Positions 36,420 through 47,223 of a DNA stretch of 64,000 nt are shown piece by piece. Below the pieces are notes generated by a model. The model saw only the letters and a program-made list of their open reading frames with translations. It was not told where the DNA came from and ran no database searches. Source of the DNA: Anadara kagoshimensis (Eukaryota > Mollusca > Bivalvia > Arcoida > Arcidae); assembly GCA_021292105.1 (NCBI GenBank), contig CM037871.1, forward strand, positions 23,308,057 to 23,372,056, written 5' to 3'. The position numbers and the translations under genes were made by a program. The stretch's first letter is position 1, and every line of letters begins with the position of its first letter.

Positions 36420-37120
36420 TACACAGGTGGACTTTATATAGAGGATCACCTCTTATGAACGAGTAAACATTTATTTTCGAAATGAGTGAAAAATATGTGG
36501 TACCTATTAAAATACTTATTTATTTCTTATATTTAAAAAAAAGAATAATTTTTTAATTGATTATTCAGAATTAAATACACATGTATTATAAAATATTTAA
36601 AAGTTTAATCTTAATCTGTAACATTTTATCTAATCAGTATATGCCTGACTAATTGTCTTTTCTTAATAAGCAAGGTGTGAATAACAAAGACTATTTTACC
36701 TTCTGGTCTTATGGCTTCAGTCATTGACATGAGAATAATGAGTTCATGTATTAATTCCTCAAAATTTTACTCTTTTACAGAAAATTGTAAATGTCACTAT
36801 ATATACATAGAATTATCATTATAATTATATTCTAACCTTCATGCATTCAGAATATAAAAATTACAAAGGATTAAAACTACATGTATTTTGTTTCACTTAC
36901 AATTCATAAAATTCTAAAAAATGAAAAGTTGATTGAAAAAGTGAACTTTATAGACAGGTTGAGGAGTCAGTTGGGACTGAAAAGTGTGGACTCTATTCAC
37001 ATTAGACAGATGGACTTTATATACAGTGTCATTATATAGTAAAATCCATTGGGGATACTTCAGACCGGTTGCTATAGACAGGTAGACTTTATATTAAAGA
37101 GGTGGACTTTATAACAGGTT
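36420..37120. repeat. Scattered GGTGGACTTTATA-type repeats
   Basis: Variants of AGGTGGACTTTATA occur at about 36426, 36949, 37009, 37079 and 37101, often with ACAGGT or ATAGACAGG beside them. They lie in the gap between the two halves of the polymerase and outside the TTAA element. It looks like a decayed tandem repeat or a separate insertion. No coding sequence is seen. Confidence 0.5.
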
Positions 37121-37356
37121 ATACTGTACATGTAACATCAAAATACCATGGAGCTAGTTGTCAAGGTTGTAATCTAAATTTTAAACACGATACATGTACT
37201 TTCATACCAGTTGTTTTTCATGGAATGAAAAATTTGATAGTCATATAATTTGTTTTGCATTAAGAAAATTTAAAAACAGGAAATTATCATGCATTGCAAA
37301 TAAATTTGTAGTTCAGAGCAATATGTGACTTTAAGTATCAGTTTGAGTTTGCTCAC

Positions 37357-40300
37357 TTAACACCCATTCTCAGTAATAAGGCCCAATTCACTATTTCAAG
37401 ATGATGAAAAATAAAAGTCTTACAAGCAATGAACTTCTGGTATTTTCAGACTTGACATATCAGAGGATTCAGAAACAACAAAATTATTAACACCAATTGA
37501 TTATTTTGGTTGTAATTTCACTTTATTGTTACATACATACCATTTGTATTTAAATGAGTTGATATTTACGTGACCGTAGTTAAAGTTCATCATATTCTAA
37601 CCAGGTAGTGGTATTTATATGTTTATTATGCTTGAACATTAGGTTACATTGTTATTAATTTAAAAATGTGCCTTGAGACCACTTCGGCATATCGAAATGA
37701 TAATGACGATGTTTGTAGTCTACAGAAATTAAAGTATTTTTACGCAAAAATACAATAAATTTATTTCTGTATTCTCAAGTTGGTAACAGAAACAAAGTTT
37801 CAAACAGGTAGTCATTAATCAACACTCAAATCAAAATGCAAATATGTTTTGATGAAATTGCTAACCAAAAGAACTGTACAAAACTTATTATCTTCAAGAT
37901 AATTTTCACTTAAGTAAACAGTGTATTCGGTAACGTATGTAGCATCTCTAGATGACTTTGAGTCAATATAAAGACAGCCAAAATATATTATATTACAAAT
38001 TATTAACTCTTGTTTTCCATAATAAAATTGTAAAACTTATCAATAGAAAACATGATATTGGTATATATGTTCACTTTTCTAGCGAAATGACAAAAACTAT
38101 TTATCGGTAACGTATGTAACAGTTTAACCGATAATAAGATTATGTACATGGTATCGTTTACAATGAAGTCTTCAATTTCTTAATTAAGACAACACGAGAT
38201 ATAAAGCTTTTTAAAATTATCAATTATCACGATGTAAATGTTCACTTTTCTAGTGACAAATATAATGATTTAAGTAAGTAATGTATGTAACTGTTTAGTC
38301 ACGTATGTAACAATTACATACTGGGGTTTAAAACTTCTTCACTCAGTGACATGTCCTCCTTTAAAGAAATTCAATAAAATATACCCGAGTTACATTCTAA
38401 AAAAAGGCTGATGGAATGAGAAAGTCTTAATTGGTGATTAAAATGTTATATCTTTAAAGGAACCACTGTCTGTATTTTTCTCTCCAGTAGTACTTTTCAT
38501 ATTTAGTTTTTAAACCTGAAATCTGGACTGATCCTTTATTTCTAACAACTTTTTTCTCCACCCGATTGGTTATACTGTTTCTAAATTCAGGATAGACTGA
38601 AAAATCTTACATGCTATGTGCCTTTTACAAACATTTACTGTCTATACCAGTCAATTTATTTAAAGTCGATCTCTTTTTCTTCTAATTATCTTTTAATCAA
38701 TTATGTGACTTAAAATGTCTCTCATACCGATCCATGCCAATTTCATAATCCCAAAGCAGAGAACAAACGTTGAAAATTTGCAAATAAAGTTAAACACACG
38801 AACTTTCACCAGGAAGGTGAGAACAAATCAACAATGTCCATTGTATTTTGGTATTAGTAATTAAGCAGTTTGGTTCGTTTCATAAAGTCCACGTGGGTGC
38901 CATAGTTGAGGTACAAGTCCCAATATGAAGCAGAACATGAAGGATCAGTTGTATCTTTTATTTCAATATCCTTAAGATAGATGACATTCACAAAAGCCTT
39001 CGAATTTATAAAATCCTATACCAGACATCATGTATCTGTGTATATGTGGAGTTAAATGGTTTTGTTACAGTCATCCTTCAAGTTAAAAACGGTTTTGCAT
39101 AAATTCTGCTGCAATATGAAATAAATCAGCCAGCAATGATGCACAGTTTGGGCCCATTACCGATTATTGTTGGAAAATTATATTGCTAAACATAACATGT
39201 ATATGGTGTCTTTCAAAATCACTCATATTTTGCTGTTGATTCTATCACTATACATGTATTTAATATTTTTTAATAAGGTGTTACCAAGAAGAACTTTTTC
39301 TTGCTGAACTTCGCTTGTTGGGTGTCAAGTCAATAATGGATACATCACTTTGTTTGCTTTCATGATGTTAACTTCTCATTTGAAAATGTAACTCTTTTAT
39401 CCTTTCTAATATGAAAGTTTTCTATCTGAAATTTCTTTCTCATGATTTATCTTTTAAAATTTTAACGTCTTTAGATACATTACATTAAGCTTCCCTCTTA
39501 GCTTCTGGTCAGAACTTGTATAGTTTTTACCCCTAGTTTAAATAGAAGGTAACCTAAAACTAAGAAGAGTATGACCACTGTAGTTAATGATGTAACAGGG
39601 ACTGGTTCCAAAGAGACATAACCACTATCTGAAACATCCTTGGCGGCTATCTGTTCTGGAAGTTCATGTGTTTAACTTAACTTGTCAGTTTCAAAGTTTT
39701 CACTTTGCTTCTGGATTTGTGATTCGGACACATGGAATAGTAGGTTTGTTTTTTCAGTTTAATTCTTAGTTTCTCCTCAATTTAGAACTCCGATCATATC
39801 CCATTCTCTTTATCTCTGTAATTTGACTGAATTTCAAGACATGATTTATCCATCATGAAACATTAGACAGCAAATGTGTTTGTAATTCAGACCAGTAACG
39901 TAGATACCAATACTTACGTTACCTGGGGGTCTACAGATATATGGATGTATATTGACCACCCATTTGACCATTGAAGTTTTGTTTTACGCTGCATTTACAC
40001 TTTAATAATCAGAATTTATGAAATTGCAGGTATTTGATTTGTATGTATAACAAATACTAAAATGAACAATGCTGCATTCAAATTAATGAGAAAATTATCC
40101 AAATAAATTAGACCAGTGACATCTATCGTTTCAAAATCCAATTTGAAGTTGAAAATTGTTTAATTTCTCTACACGTAACTAAACTAGAAACTTTAAGTGT
40201 ATGTTAATTGTTGTATCTTGAATGACAGCTTGCGTAACTATTTCATTGTAATTGACATGAAAGTACTGATACATACGTTACTTGTGTTAATTACATACGT

Positions 40301-41384
40301 TACCTATAGTAACGTATATATCATTTTTTGGAAAATGAATTCCAGACTATGGATCAAGGGTAGACATACCATCATGGGTTTAAAGGAAATGACAAGGTTT
40401 ATCATCTATATAGTCAGATGTATTATTTCAGATTGAAATTTTTGAATGGATTCTTGCCATCCAAAGAGGTCACCTTCTACTGTTTCACTTTTGCTTGAGA
40501 ATTTTTATTTTAACAACAATCGATGTGGTTAAAACTTCACATGCACACTTCTTTAATTTAAATCTAGAACTATACAAATTATAGTGGTCACTTGACGTGA
40601 TTTAGGTATATTTTCAAATGATGTTATCACGTATGTATCGGTAACGTATGTATTTTTTTCAACTGTTACAATATGTGGTTTAAATAATAGGAACTTGTGC
40701 GGAATAAAGATGATATATTTTAAATATTATATCAAAGTACTTCGTTTGACAATATATTAATTTTGACTTGGATAAAATATTTAACCATATGAATGACGTA
40801 ACGTAAGTATTGATGAAAATAAAACCTTCCATTCAATTTTGTGTCATGCTTGTTCAGGCCCAATAGCGACTGTTAAGTTGAAAATTTTATTGTTCCGTTA
40901 AGTATGCGTAAGATAAGCTTCAATTTGCCCACGTCAGTGGTAAGTATGACATTAATATATGATAACCATGGAGACAGTTTTATATGTGGTAACGTTTGTA
41001 TCCGACAGCTGGTAACACATCTTTATTTGGCACCAGATTTTACCAGTAGCTTGCATTGTCATCAGAAACCAGTTTTAGATATGACAACAATGCAGCACTA
41101 ACAAAAGCAATTCTTTAAATTTTTGTTACTTTCCAAATATTGAAGATTTGGCGATTTAAAACATAAAAACCTTACCCGGTAACAAGTAACGTTTGTATCA
41201 TTTTGAAGGTTTATGAGATTTGAAAATAATCAAATACATGGATTTACTAGAAAACTGTGATTGATAATTGTAGATATAATGTGTAGTTTCTGTTGGTACA
41301 TTTATTCTTTGGTCTTTTCCAAAGCCAATTCATTATACTGTAGTATAACACTATTTGGGCCTTATTGCTGAGAATGGGTGTTAA
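37357..41384. mobile_element. 4.0-kb TTAA-flanked TIR element, non-autonomous
   Basis: TTAA at 37357-37360 and 41381-41384 flanks inverted ends CACCCATTCTCAGTAATAAG (37361) and, on the minus strand, CACCCATTCTCAGCAATAAG (41380). They match for at least 26 bp with one difference. TTAA duplication is the piggyBac signature, although the CACCC end is not its commonest form. The interior has no transposase frame. It carries at least a dozen copies, in both orientations, of GTAACGTATGTAAC or close variants (37930 to 41200) and a nested RT-element derivative (38735-39757). It interrupts the region between the two Polinton polymerase remnants. The ends are convincing; the superfamily is inferred. 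Confidence 0.75.
38735..39757 (-). mobile_element. Deletion derivative of the RT element, with long inverted ends
   Basis: The left end (CCGATCCATGCCAATTTCAT...AACACACGAACTTTCACC, to 38822) and right end (39665-39757, minus strand reads CATGTGTCCGAATCACAAAT and AACACATGAACTTCCAG) are inverted copies of each other. Both match the left end of the element at 44742. Between them the minus strand keeps fragments of the same reverse transcriptase: GPNCASLLADLF, AEFMQN and EIKDTTDPSCSASYWDLY, all with stops. So ~1 kb remains of a ~2.5-kb element. Confidence 0.65.
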
Positions 41385-41689
41385 GAATTTTGTATGAAAA
41401 TTTAGCAAAGGAAAGGTGGATTAAACATTTTAAGTTTTAAAAGAAAAATTTCCAAATGAAAAAGAGGCTAGAATTTTACTATTTTACTTAAAATGGGTAT
41501 ATATTGTTATGAATATGTTGACAATGAAAGTAAATTTTATGAAACTGATATTCCACCTATAATTTTAGTCAATGTAACTAAAAGTCATGTTACCTCTGAT
41601 AATGCCTTTTGCTAAGACTGTTAGGCAAACATTTGATATAGCAAACCTTGGTGAATAACCATGACCTATATGTGATGTAGCTGATTGTT

Positions 41690-42360
41690 TTGAACATTTT
41701 AGATATAAAAGCACGTGCTTCTATAACCTGGATGACCTCATTTTATCATTTTATGCTCCAGGACTTAAAATGGATAATATATTCTTTTTTATCAGGGTAT
41801 TAACTTTTTAGGATTTGAAACTTTTATAAATTATGTATCATTACTTGCTTTTACAACAAAAAATGAAAAAGATTTCAAGTTAATAAATAAAAGTGTGTTA
41901 TAAGAGTGACTATGGTAAAAGAGTTTATTTTCAACTCATTCACACTCAAAAGAAATTTAGAAATCAAGTTTCAAAATCAAGCTTTCAGCGATTTGTCATT
42001 TACAACAACGACTTTGTAGGTTTAGAACACCATAAATCATGCTTATATTTAAACAAACTTATTTATTTACGATTTTCCATCTTGGATCTGAGTAAAACAA
42101 TTATGTTTGACTTCCATTATAATCACATTATGAAAAATTACACCGGGAAAGTAAAATTACTTTGGACAGACACAGATTTTTGTACAAAGATCTCTTAGCT
42201 TTCAAAGATGTGTATGATTTTCTAATTATTCAGAAGATCATTTTTTGTTTAATACTAATAATCAAAAAGGTCCAGGCTACTTCATTGATGAACCACTAGA
42301 AAGCAAAACGATGAAACAGTTGAAATTTGTGATACACGGGTTGCTTAAGGTATAGTGCAA
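41690..42360 (+). pseudogene. Polinton DNA polymerase B, palm region, broken
   Basis: After the TTAA element the plus strand resumes polymerase-like sequence. EHFRYKSTCFYNLDDLILSF lies at 41690-41755. A clean 101-codon frame at 41893-42198 reads VYFQLIHTQKKFRNQVSK, SSFQRFVIYNNDFVGLEHHK, LSKTIMFDFHYNHIMKNY and LLWTDTDFCTKI. The TDTD (residues 92-95 of that frame) is the family-B motif C metal-binding site, with the acidic residues kept. Beyond 42198 it continues in another frame with DHFLFNTNNQK and ESKTMKQL. The piece between the FYNLD block and this frame, with motif A, appears deleted. It is the continuation of 35130-36365. Confidence 0.75.
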
Positions 42361-42364
42361 TAGT

Positions 42365-43080
42365 GCAATAGAAAATGATTTGAGACACAATCTTTACATG
42401 GAATGTCTCCATATTTTGTGTAGCATGAACCTTATTCACTCATGATAAATTTTATGTCATTTAATAAATCAATAATAATGTAACATGTAATTTTCTATTG
42501 CAAACCATTTAAATGTCAAATGTGTAAATGATTACACAAATAGTTGGTACCATGTGTGAAACATAAGTCAAATAATCTTGACTTTGTTGTCATATTTAAT
42601 ATGTTATTTTTCTTTTGCACACAACAACCATTTAAATATAAAAATTATACAAATAGCTTGTTACATCTCAATATATGTGAAACAATCTTGACTTGGGTGT
42701 AAATTGAAAAAAGTCCCTTTTCAATGTTCAATTAGGCATTTCAACAAATTTAATTATTTCAGCACGTTTGAAACACAGGAAATGATTATTATTAAACAAC
42801 ATATATTAACGTGTTAATTCTTCAACATAATTGTGAAAATACGTTTGAGTATAAATTCACCAACTGTACATGTATATATAACTGATAAAATGTTTTAGGT
42901 GGTATAATTGTAAATGGTTGTCCGCTTAAATGATCCTTACTATTTTCATCAATTGTTAATAGATTCGGTTCATAAGCCTGTACATCAGTTTTGGTTTTAG
43001 GGTTATTTTGATTTTGTTGTCAAAATCTTATCTCTGTTGAAGGATGATTATTGCCCTCAATGTCTTATGTACTTTGAATT
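42365..43080. other. Unannotated stretch
   Basis: AT-rich. The short phrases TGAAACATAAGTCAAATAATCTTGACTT and TGTGAAACAATCTTGACTT hint at a ~115-bp degenerate repeat around 42500-42700. No gene is seen. Confidence 0.45.
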
Positions 43081-43082
43081 AT

Positions 43083-43218
43083 GTTATCTATAATTTTTTC
43101 ATACTTTTCTTTCTTTTTTTAATATAAGTTCTCGCCGCATACTGTATTAAAAAAGCGCGAATTAAAGTAGGTAATAATTTGGAAATTTTTCGTAAACCCC
43201 TCTTTTGTTAGATTTTTA
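43083..43218 (-). repeat. Inverted fragment of the Polinton polymerase start
   Basis: On the minus strand this matches 35130-35222: GGTTTACG, TTTCCAAATTA-TACCTACT, GAAAGAAAAGTATGAAAAAA and TGGATAACATA or TAGATAACATA. A 40-bp extra piece lies in the middle. It is either one arm of a rearranged Polinton or a separate inverted copy. Confidence 0.65.
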
Positions 43219-43219
43219 A

Positions 43220-44640
43220 TATCTGAACTATAAACGCTTAACGCCTTTTTGTTAGCTTTTCAATTACCATGTAACAAGTTGTAAAAAGATTCTGACAGTA
43301 AGGTTTTCAGTTTTTATTTTGAACAGTCCATAATAAACATCGGTAACTCACGTCATCACTACCGATACTGAGAATTGATACGTTTCGAATCTGCAAAGGG
43401 ATTAGTGACGAAGGGATTCTTTTAATGTCCAATAAACAAGCAAAACAGTAATTAAAATTAAAATAAATCGTTTCAATTAACGATATACTCGTAACAGTTA
43501 ATTTTTGTCAAAATAATTTTTATCTAGTCAATGACAATCGGCGCGCAAAATCAAAATTCTCATATTCACTAATTTAATATTAGAACTACAGACAATCAAT
43601 CCATGTGAAATCATTATACTTTTAATATAAATTTTACAACCAAATTTACCTTGGTCGCCTATATATGAAATGTTGAACAAAAGAACTGAGTTCAGTAATT
43701 CATGTTCTTTTCGTTTTTTTCTCAAGAGAAAGATATCGTTTTTCAAAATTAAAACAAAATCCACATATATGTCAATCAATTAAATTATCGATGTCGCTTA
43801 CCGAGGTTGGTGCAAAAATCTAGGGTTCAAATCTCGTTGTTCTTTTTTACTTTCAGTAACGGTCTTAAGATTACGCTAAGGGAGTAATTAGACGATTTTA
43901 TAAAAGTATTTGTATTTATTTGTTCCCAATTTGTCATAATATTGAATTATATAAAGTAAAATTTTCGCAGATTGCAGTTGTTAAAATCACAATAACAATA
44001 TAATCTAAAAATATAGATGTACACTGCACTATAATGTTCAAATAAACGCATAATAAGAAATCTACAGCATATATAGCGTATGTTATATAACATGATGTTG
44101 GAAAACGTTAAACTGTCGTTACCATTAACAAGCGTTACTACCAAGACCGACTTTCCGAAACTTATTTTAATGGAGATTAAATTTACAAAAATTCACATTG
44201 TGCCGGCGGGAAAATTTAATTAGAAAAAATTTGATCAAATCACGAATAATATTTTTATAAAGCTGGAAAAAAGATGTGTATACAACTGTAAATCCTGTTT
44301 TTGTTTCATTCGCTAAATTTACTACAAATGCAATAGAACAGTTTTCAACTTTAAAGCATGTAAAATAATAAAACGCCTTAGTAAACATCGGTGAAAAAAT
44401 AAAAGTGCACGCTGAAGCATTTTACCCCGACATTCTCGATAATGTATGTTAATGGATGAAACACAATAGAAAATACCCATTGTATTCATAGGAAAAATGT
44501 AATTTGTATAAAAGTCGCGTAATATTGGTCTTAGAATGAGTTAAATTACTATATTGTCAAAAGATTGAGTTGTTCCTTCCATAGCCCTTTCACTGCTGTT
44601 AAGTCTGAAATAACTGCCTTAATGCTTCTAGACTTGATAG
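43220..44640. other. Unannotated stretch
   Basis: Very AT-rich. A weak tRNA-like B box (GGGTTCAAATCTCG, 43823) is present without a supported tRNA fold. The frames on the minus strand (43528-43779, 43947-44144, 44167-44388) have no recognised domains. Confidence 0.45.
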
Positions 44641-44644
44641 ATAA

Positions 44645-44741
44645 TACTAAGTATGTAGAAACTGTCACAAATGTAATAAAGTGTCACATATGTAGCAACG
44701 AACCACAAATGTAGTGACGACTGTTATCACAAATGTAGTAA
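44645..44741. repeat. Cluster of CACAAATGTAGT-type motifs
   Basis: TGTCACAAATGTAATAAAGT, TGTCACATATGTAGCAACGA, CCACAAATGTAGTGACGACT and ATCACAAATGTAGTAATC follow one another directly outside the RT element's left end. They resemble the GTAACGTATGTAAC motif that fills the TTAA element around the related RT derivative. Confidence 0.6.
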
Positions 44742-44930
44742 TCAAAAACAAACATACTAATCCCATGTCCGAATCACAATCCAGAAGCAAAGTAAAAACG
44801 TTGGTACTGACAAGTTAGGTTAGACACGTGAACTTCCACCAGGGCAGTGCTCCGGAAGGGTAAGCATCTCCTGTTAAGCTAGCTACACCCGCCACGTGTG
44901 TAATCAAAATTATGTGAAAGAAGCATGGAA

Positions 44931-46785
44931 CTATGAGACGTCAAATATATCCAGGACAATCCTGGACACAGAGACATCAAACTTATCAACAATACTGTGA
45001 TGACGGCCATAAAACTTTTTGAGAGCCTTGATAAGCCTAGGCTTGCAATATCCCTGAGTCAACAATTTATTTGCAAGCAGCCTACTTCGTTGTACAAAGT
45101 CTCCGTAGTGGGAACAAGCTCTACCATAGCGTATTAATTGGGAACTATAAGCAGGAGAAGCAGGTATATTGCTGCATAAAAAAGGAAAATTGACAATAGA
45201 AAAATTGAAGTCAAAAAGTTTCAAATGTAGCCTTTCGTGTGCGTCATAATTCAGGTACAAGTCTTAATAAGAAGCAGAACTTGAGGAATCAGTCGTGTCT
45301 TTTACTTCAAGGTCACACTAGGATAAATGCCATTTATATAGTCTCCAAATTTAGGATTGTCATCTATATATCTGCATGTTGAGTTGAATGATTTGGCGAC
45401 AGTCTTCTCTCCAGATTTAACAAGGTTCTACATAAATTCTGCTTCATAAGAATAAAGAAACGAATCAGCAAGCAATGGTGCACAGTTTGTACCCATCGGT
45501 ATTCCGATCGTTTGCTGAAAAACTATAATACCGAACACAACAAATATGTTAATATGTTATCTATCAAAAACTCCAACATTTTGTTGATGGTATCTCAGAA
45601 TATTTTTGTTTGGAATCCGTATGATGCTTGAAAAAATAACCAGAATCCCTGTTCAGCACCAGATATTTGTATCTTGGCTTAGCGTTTTTGTAAAAGAAAG
45701 ACAAGTGAATAATTATTTAAAGACGTTTTTTTCAATTTAGAATGAGGTATAGTGTAGAAAAATCAAATGTTTTTACACTTTTTACATGATAATTCTTTAG
45801 AATGTTTGAGAAGCCACATTTGGTTGATTCTAGATGTAGAATATACTTTTACTAAATAAGACTGAAGGACGATCTTTGACGATTGTCAAAATTTGTGTTA
45901 GAGTATGATAATGATTTAGTAGTAAATCTAGATGAGCCTGCCATATATCTTTCCTTGTATGAATTTTTATGGAGTTTAGGAATCAGGGTTCAATACAAGT
46001 AAGGAAGATCAAGCGTTTAAGATTGATACCGAAAGACTCGAGACCCTATGGTTGGAAAGAACTTCATCTTTGGTAAAATTAGTTCAAATTTATGCAGGGT
46101 TATTTGATATACTATCTAAACCAAGCTCCTTAATAAGATATTCAAGGTAGAATCTCTTACAAACGATAATAACGTTGTTGGAAGCCTTATCAGCTTATTT
46201 GTTGTGTCTGTTAGGATTGCCTTGATTTCTGGATCCTTGAGTACTGAAGACGGTTTAGTACTTAAGTTTGGCAATTCTAGTTTTAACGAAAGATCTCACA
46301 ACCTTTATCCAGTCCTATAAGGTAGCAAGCTCAACATCTTCTAATTTAGCCCAACGTCTGGCGTACTCTTCAACAGAATCCATGACAAGTCTGAAATTCT
46401 GTCCCCAAGTAAAAAGTTGAGCTTCTCTATATTAAGGATCTTTTGAAAGTAAAGATCTAAATTCAGTGTTTCGATTATATTTTATTTTTTGTATTCATCA
46501 TGAGTTTAAGTATAAGGTAAATAATCTAGATAAATTTAGACTGCGAAATGATTGCTGGTTTTGGGACACGTTTTTTATAAACAGAAGTCGAGAAATGTAC
46601 GTAAAGTGCAAAAACAATATTCTATTTTTGCTGTCAATAAAGAAAAAAATGCTTTTAAAATTCAACAACATATTCAGTATTTTAATATCTAATTTAAAAA
46701 TCCTTTTTGGAAGATTGGAGCTCATTATAATTGTTCCTTCCAATTCATGTGCAAGTCCCTGTACCTTGAGTAGAACTACACTCAC
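44931..46785 (-). pseudogene. Reverse transcriptase, Penelope-like, broken
   Basis: Minus-strand pieces, from the N-terminus down: MSVVLLKVQGLAHELEGTI and LNLSRLFTLYLNS (46785-46498), LFTWGQ-like and ADKASNNVIIVCKRFYLE (46190), then SFGINLKRL and IPKLHK-type remnants. These are followed by GSSRFTTKS, VKDRPS, NQMWLL and KTFDFSTLYL-like blocks (45980-45740) and the core QQTIGIPMGTNCAPLLAD (45510) and CRYIDD (45390). Last is an open 109-codon frame (45260-44931) with FPFLCSNIPASPAYSSQ and FYGRHHSIVDKFDVSVS. IPMGTNCAP and YIDD correspond to RT motifs 4 and 5; the PKLHK and LYT blocks are Penelope-like. Stops and frameshifts, and a missing stretch after YIDD, make it inactive. No GIY-YIG endonuclease was seen. 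Confidence 0.72.
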
Positions 46786-46867
46786 ACAGCATGAGAGTTT
46801 ATCAGTTCACAAAGTGGTTTCCATGGCTATGTGCTTCGGTCTTCTCCACCATACCAGAAAGAAATAA

Positions 46868-46980
<113 letters not shown>

Positions 46981-47223
46981 AGCTAGAATTTCCGAAATAG
47001 CTCCATTCTTTAGATTGGGACAAAAATAAGGAAGTCTTATTCCACAGTAAGGAAACAACTTCCATAAATGCTTTGAAAGTTTAGGAATATAGCAGGTGAT
47101 GCATCGATATAAGTGAGACAATATGACACAAATGAGTAAAACATTGATTTCCAATTAGTATTATGATTCGGACATGGATTAGCATGTTTGTTTTTGATAG
47201 AAGTGTGTATTGACAATCTGTTT

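Noticed and set aside
35130..43218. Polinton terminal repeats at 35130-35222 and 43083-43218
   Set aside because: The left arm appears to encode the start of the polymerase, so this is more likely an inverted coding fragment than a terminal repeat.
43800..43850. tRNA-like GGGTTCAAATCTCG box
   Set aside because: No matching A box or cloverleaf, and none of the SINE body follows.
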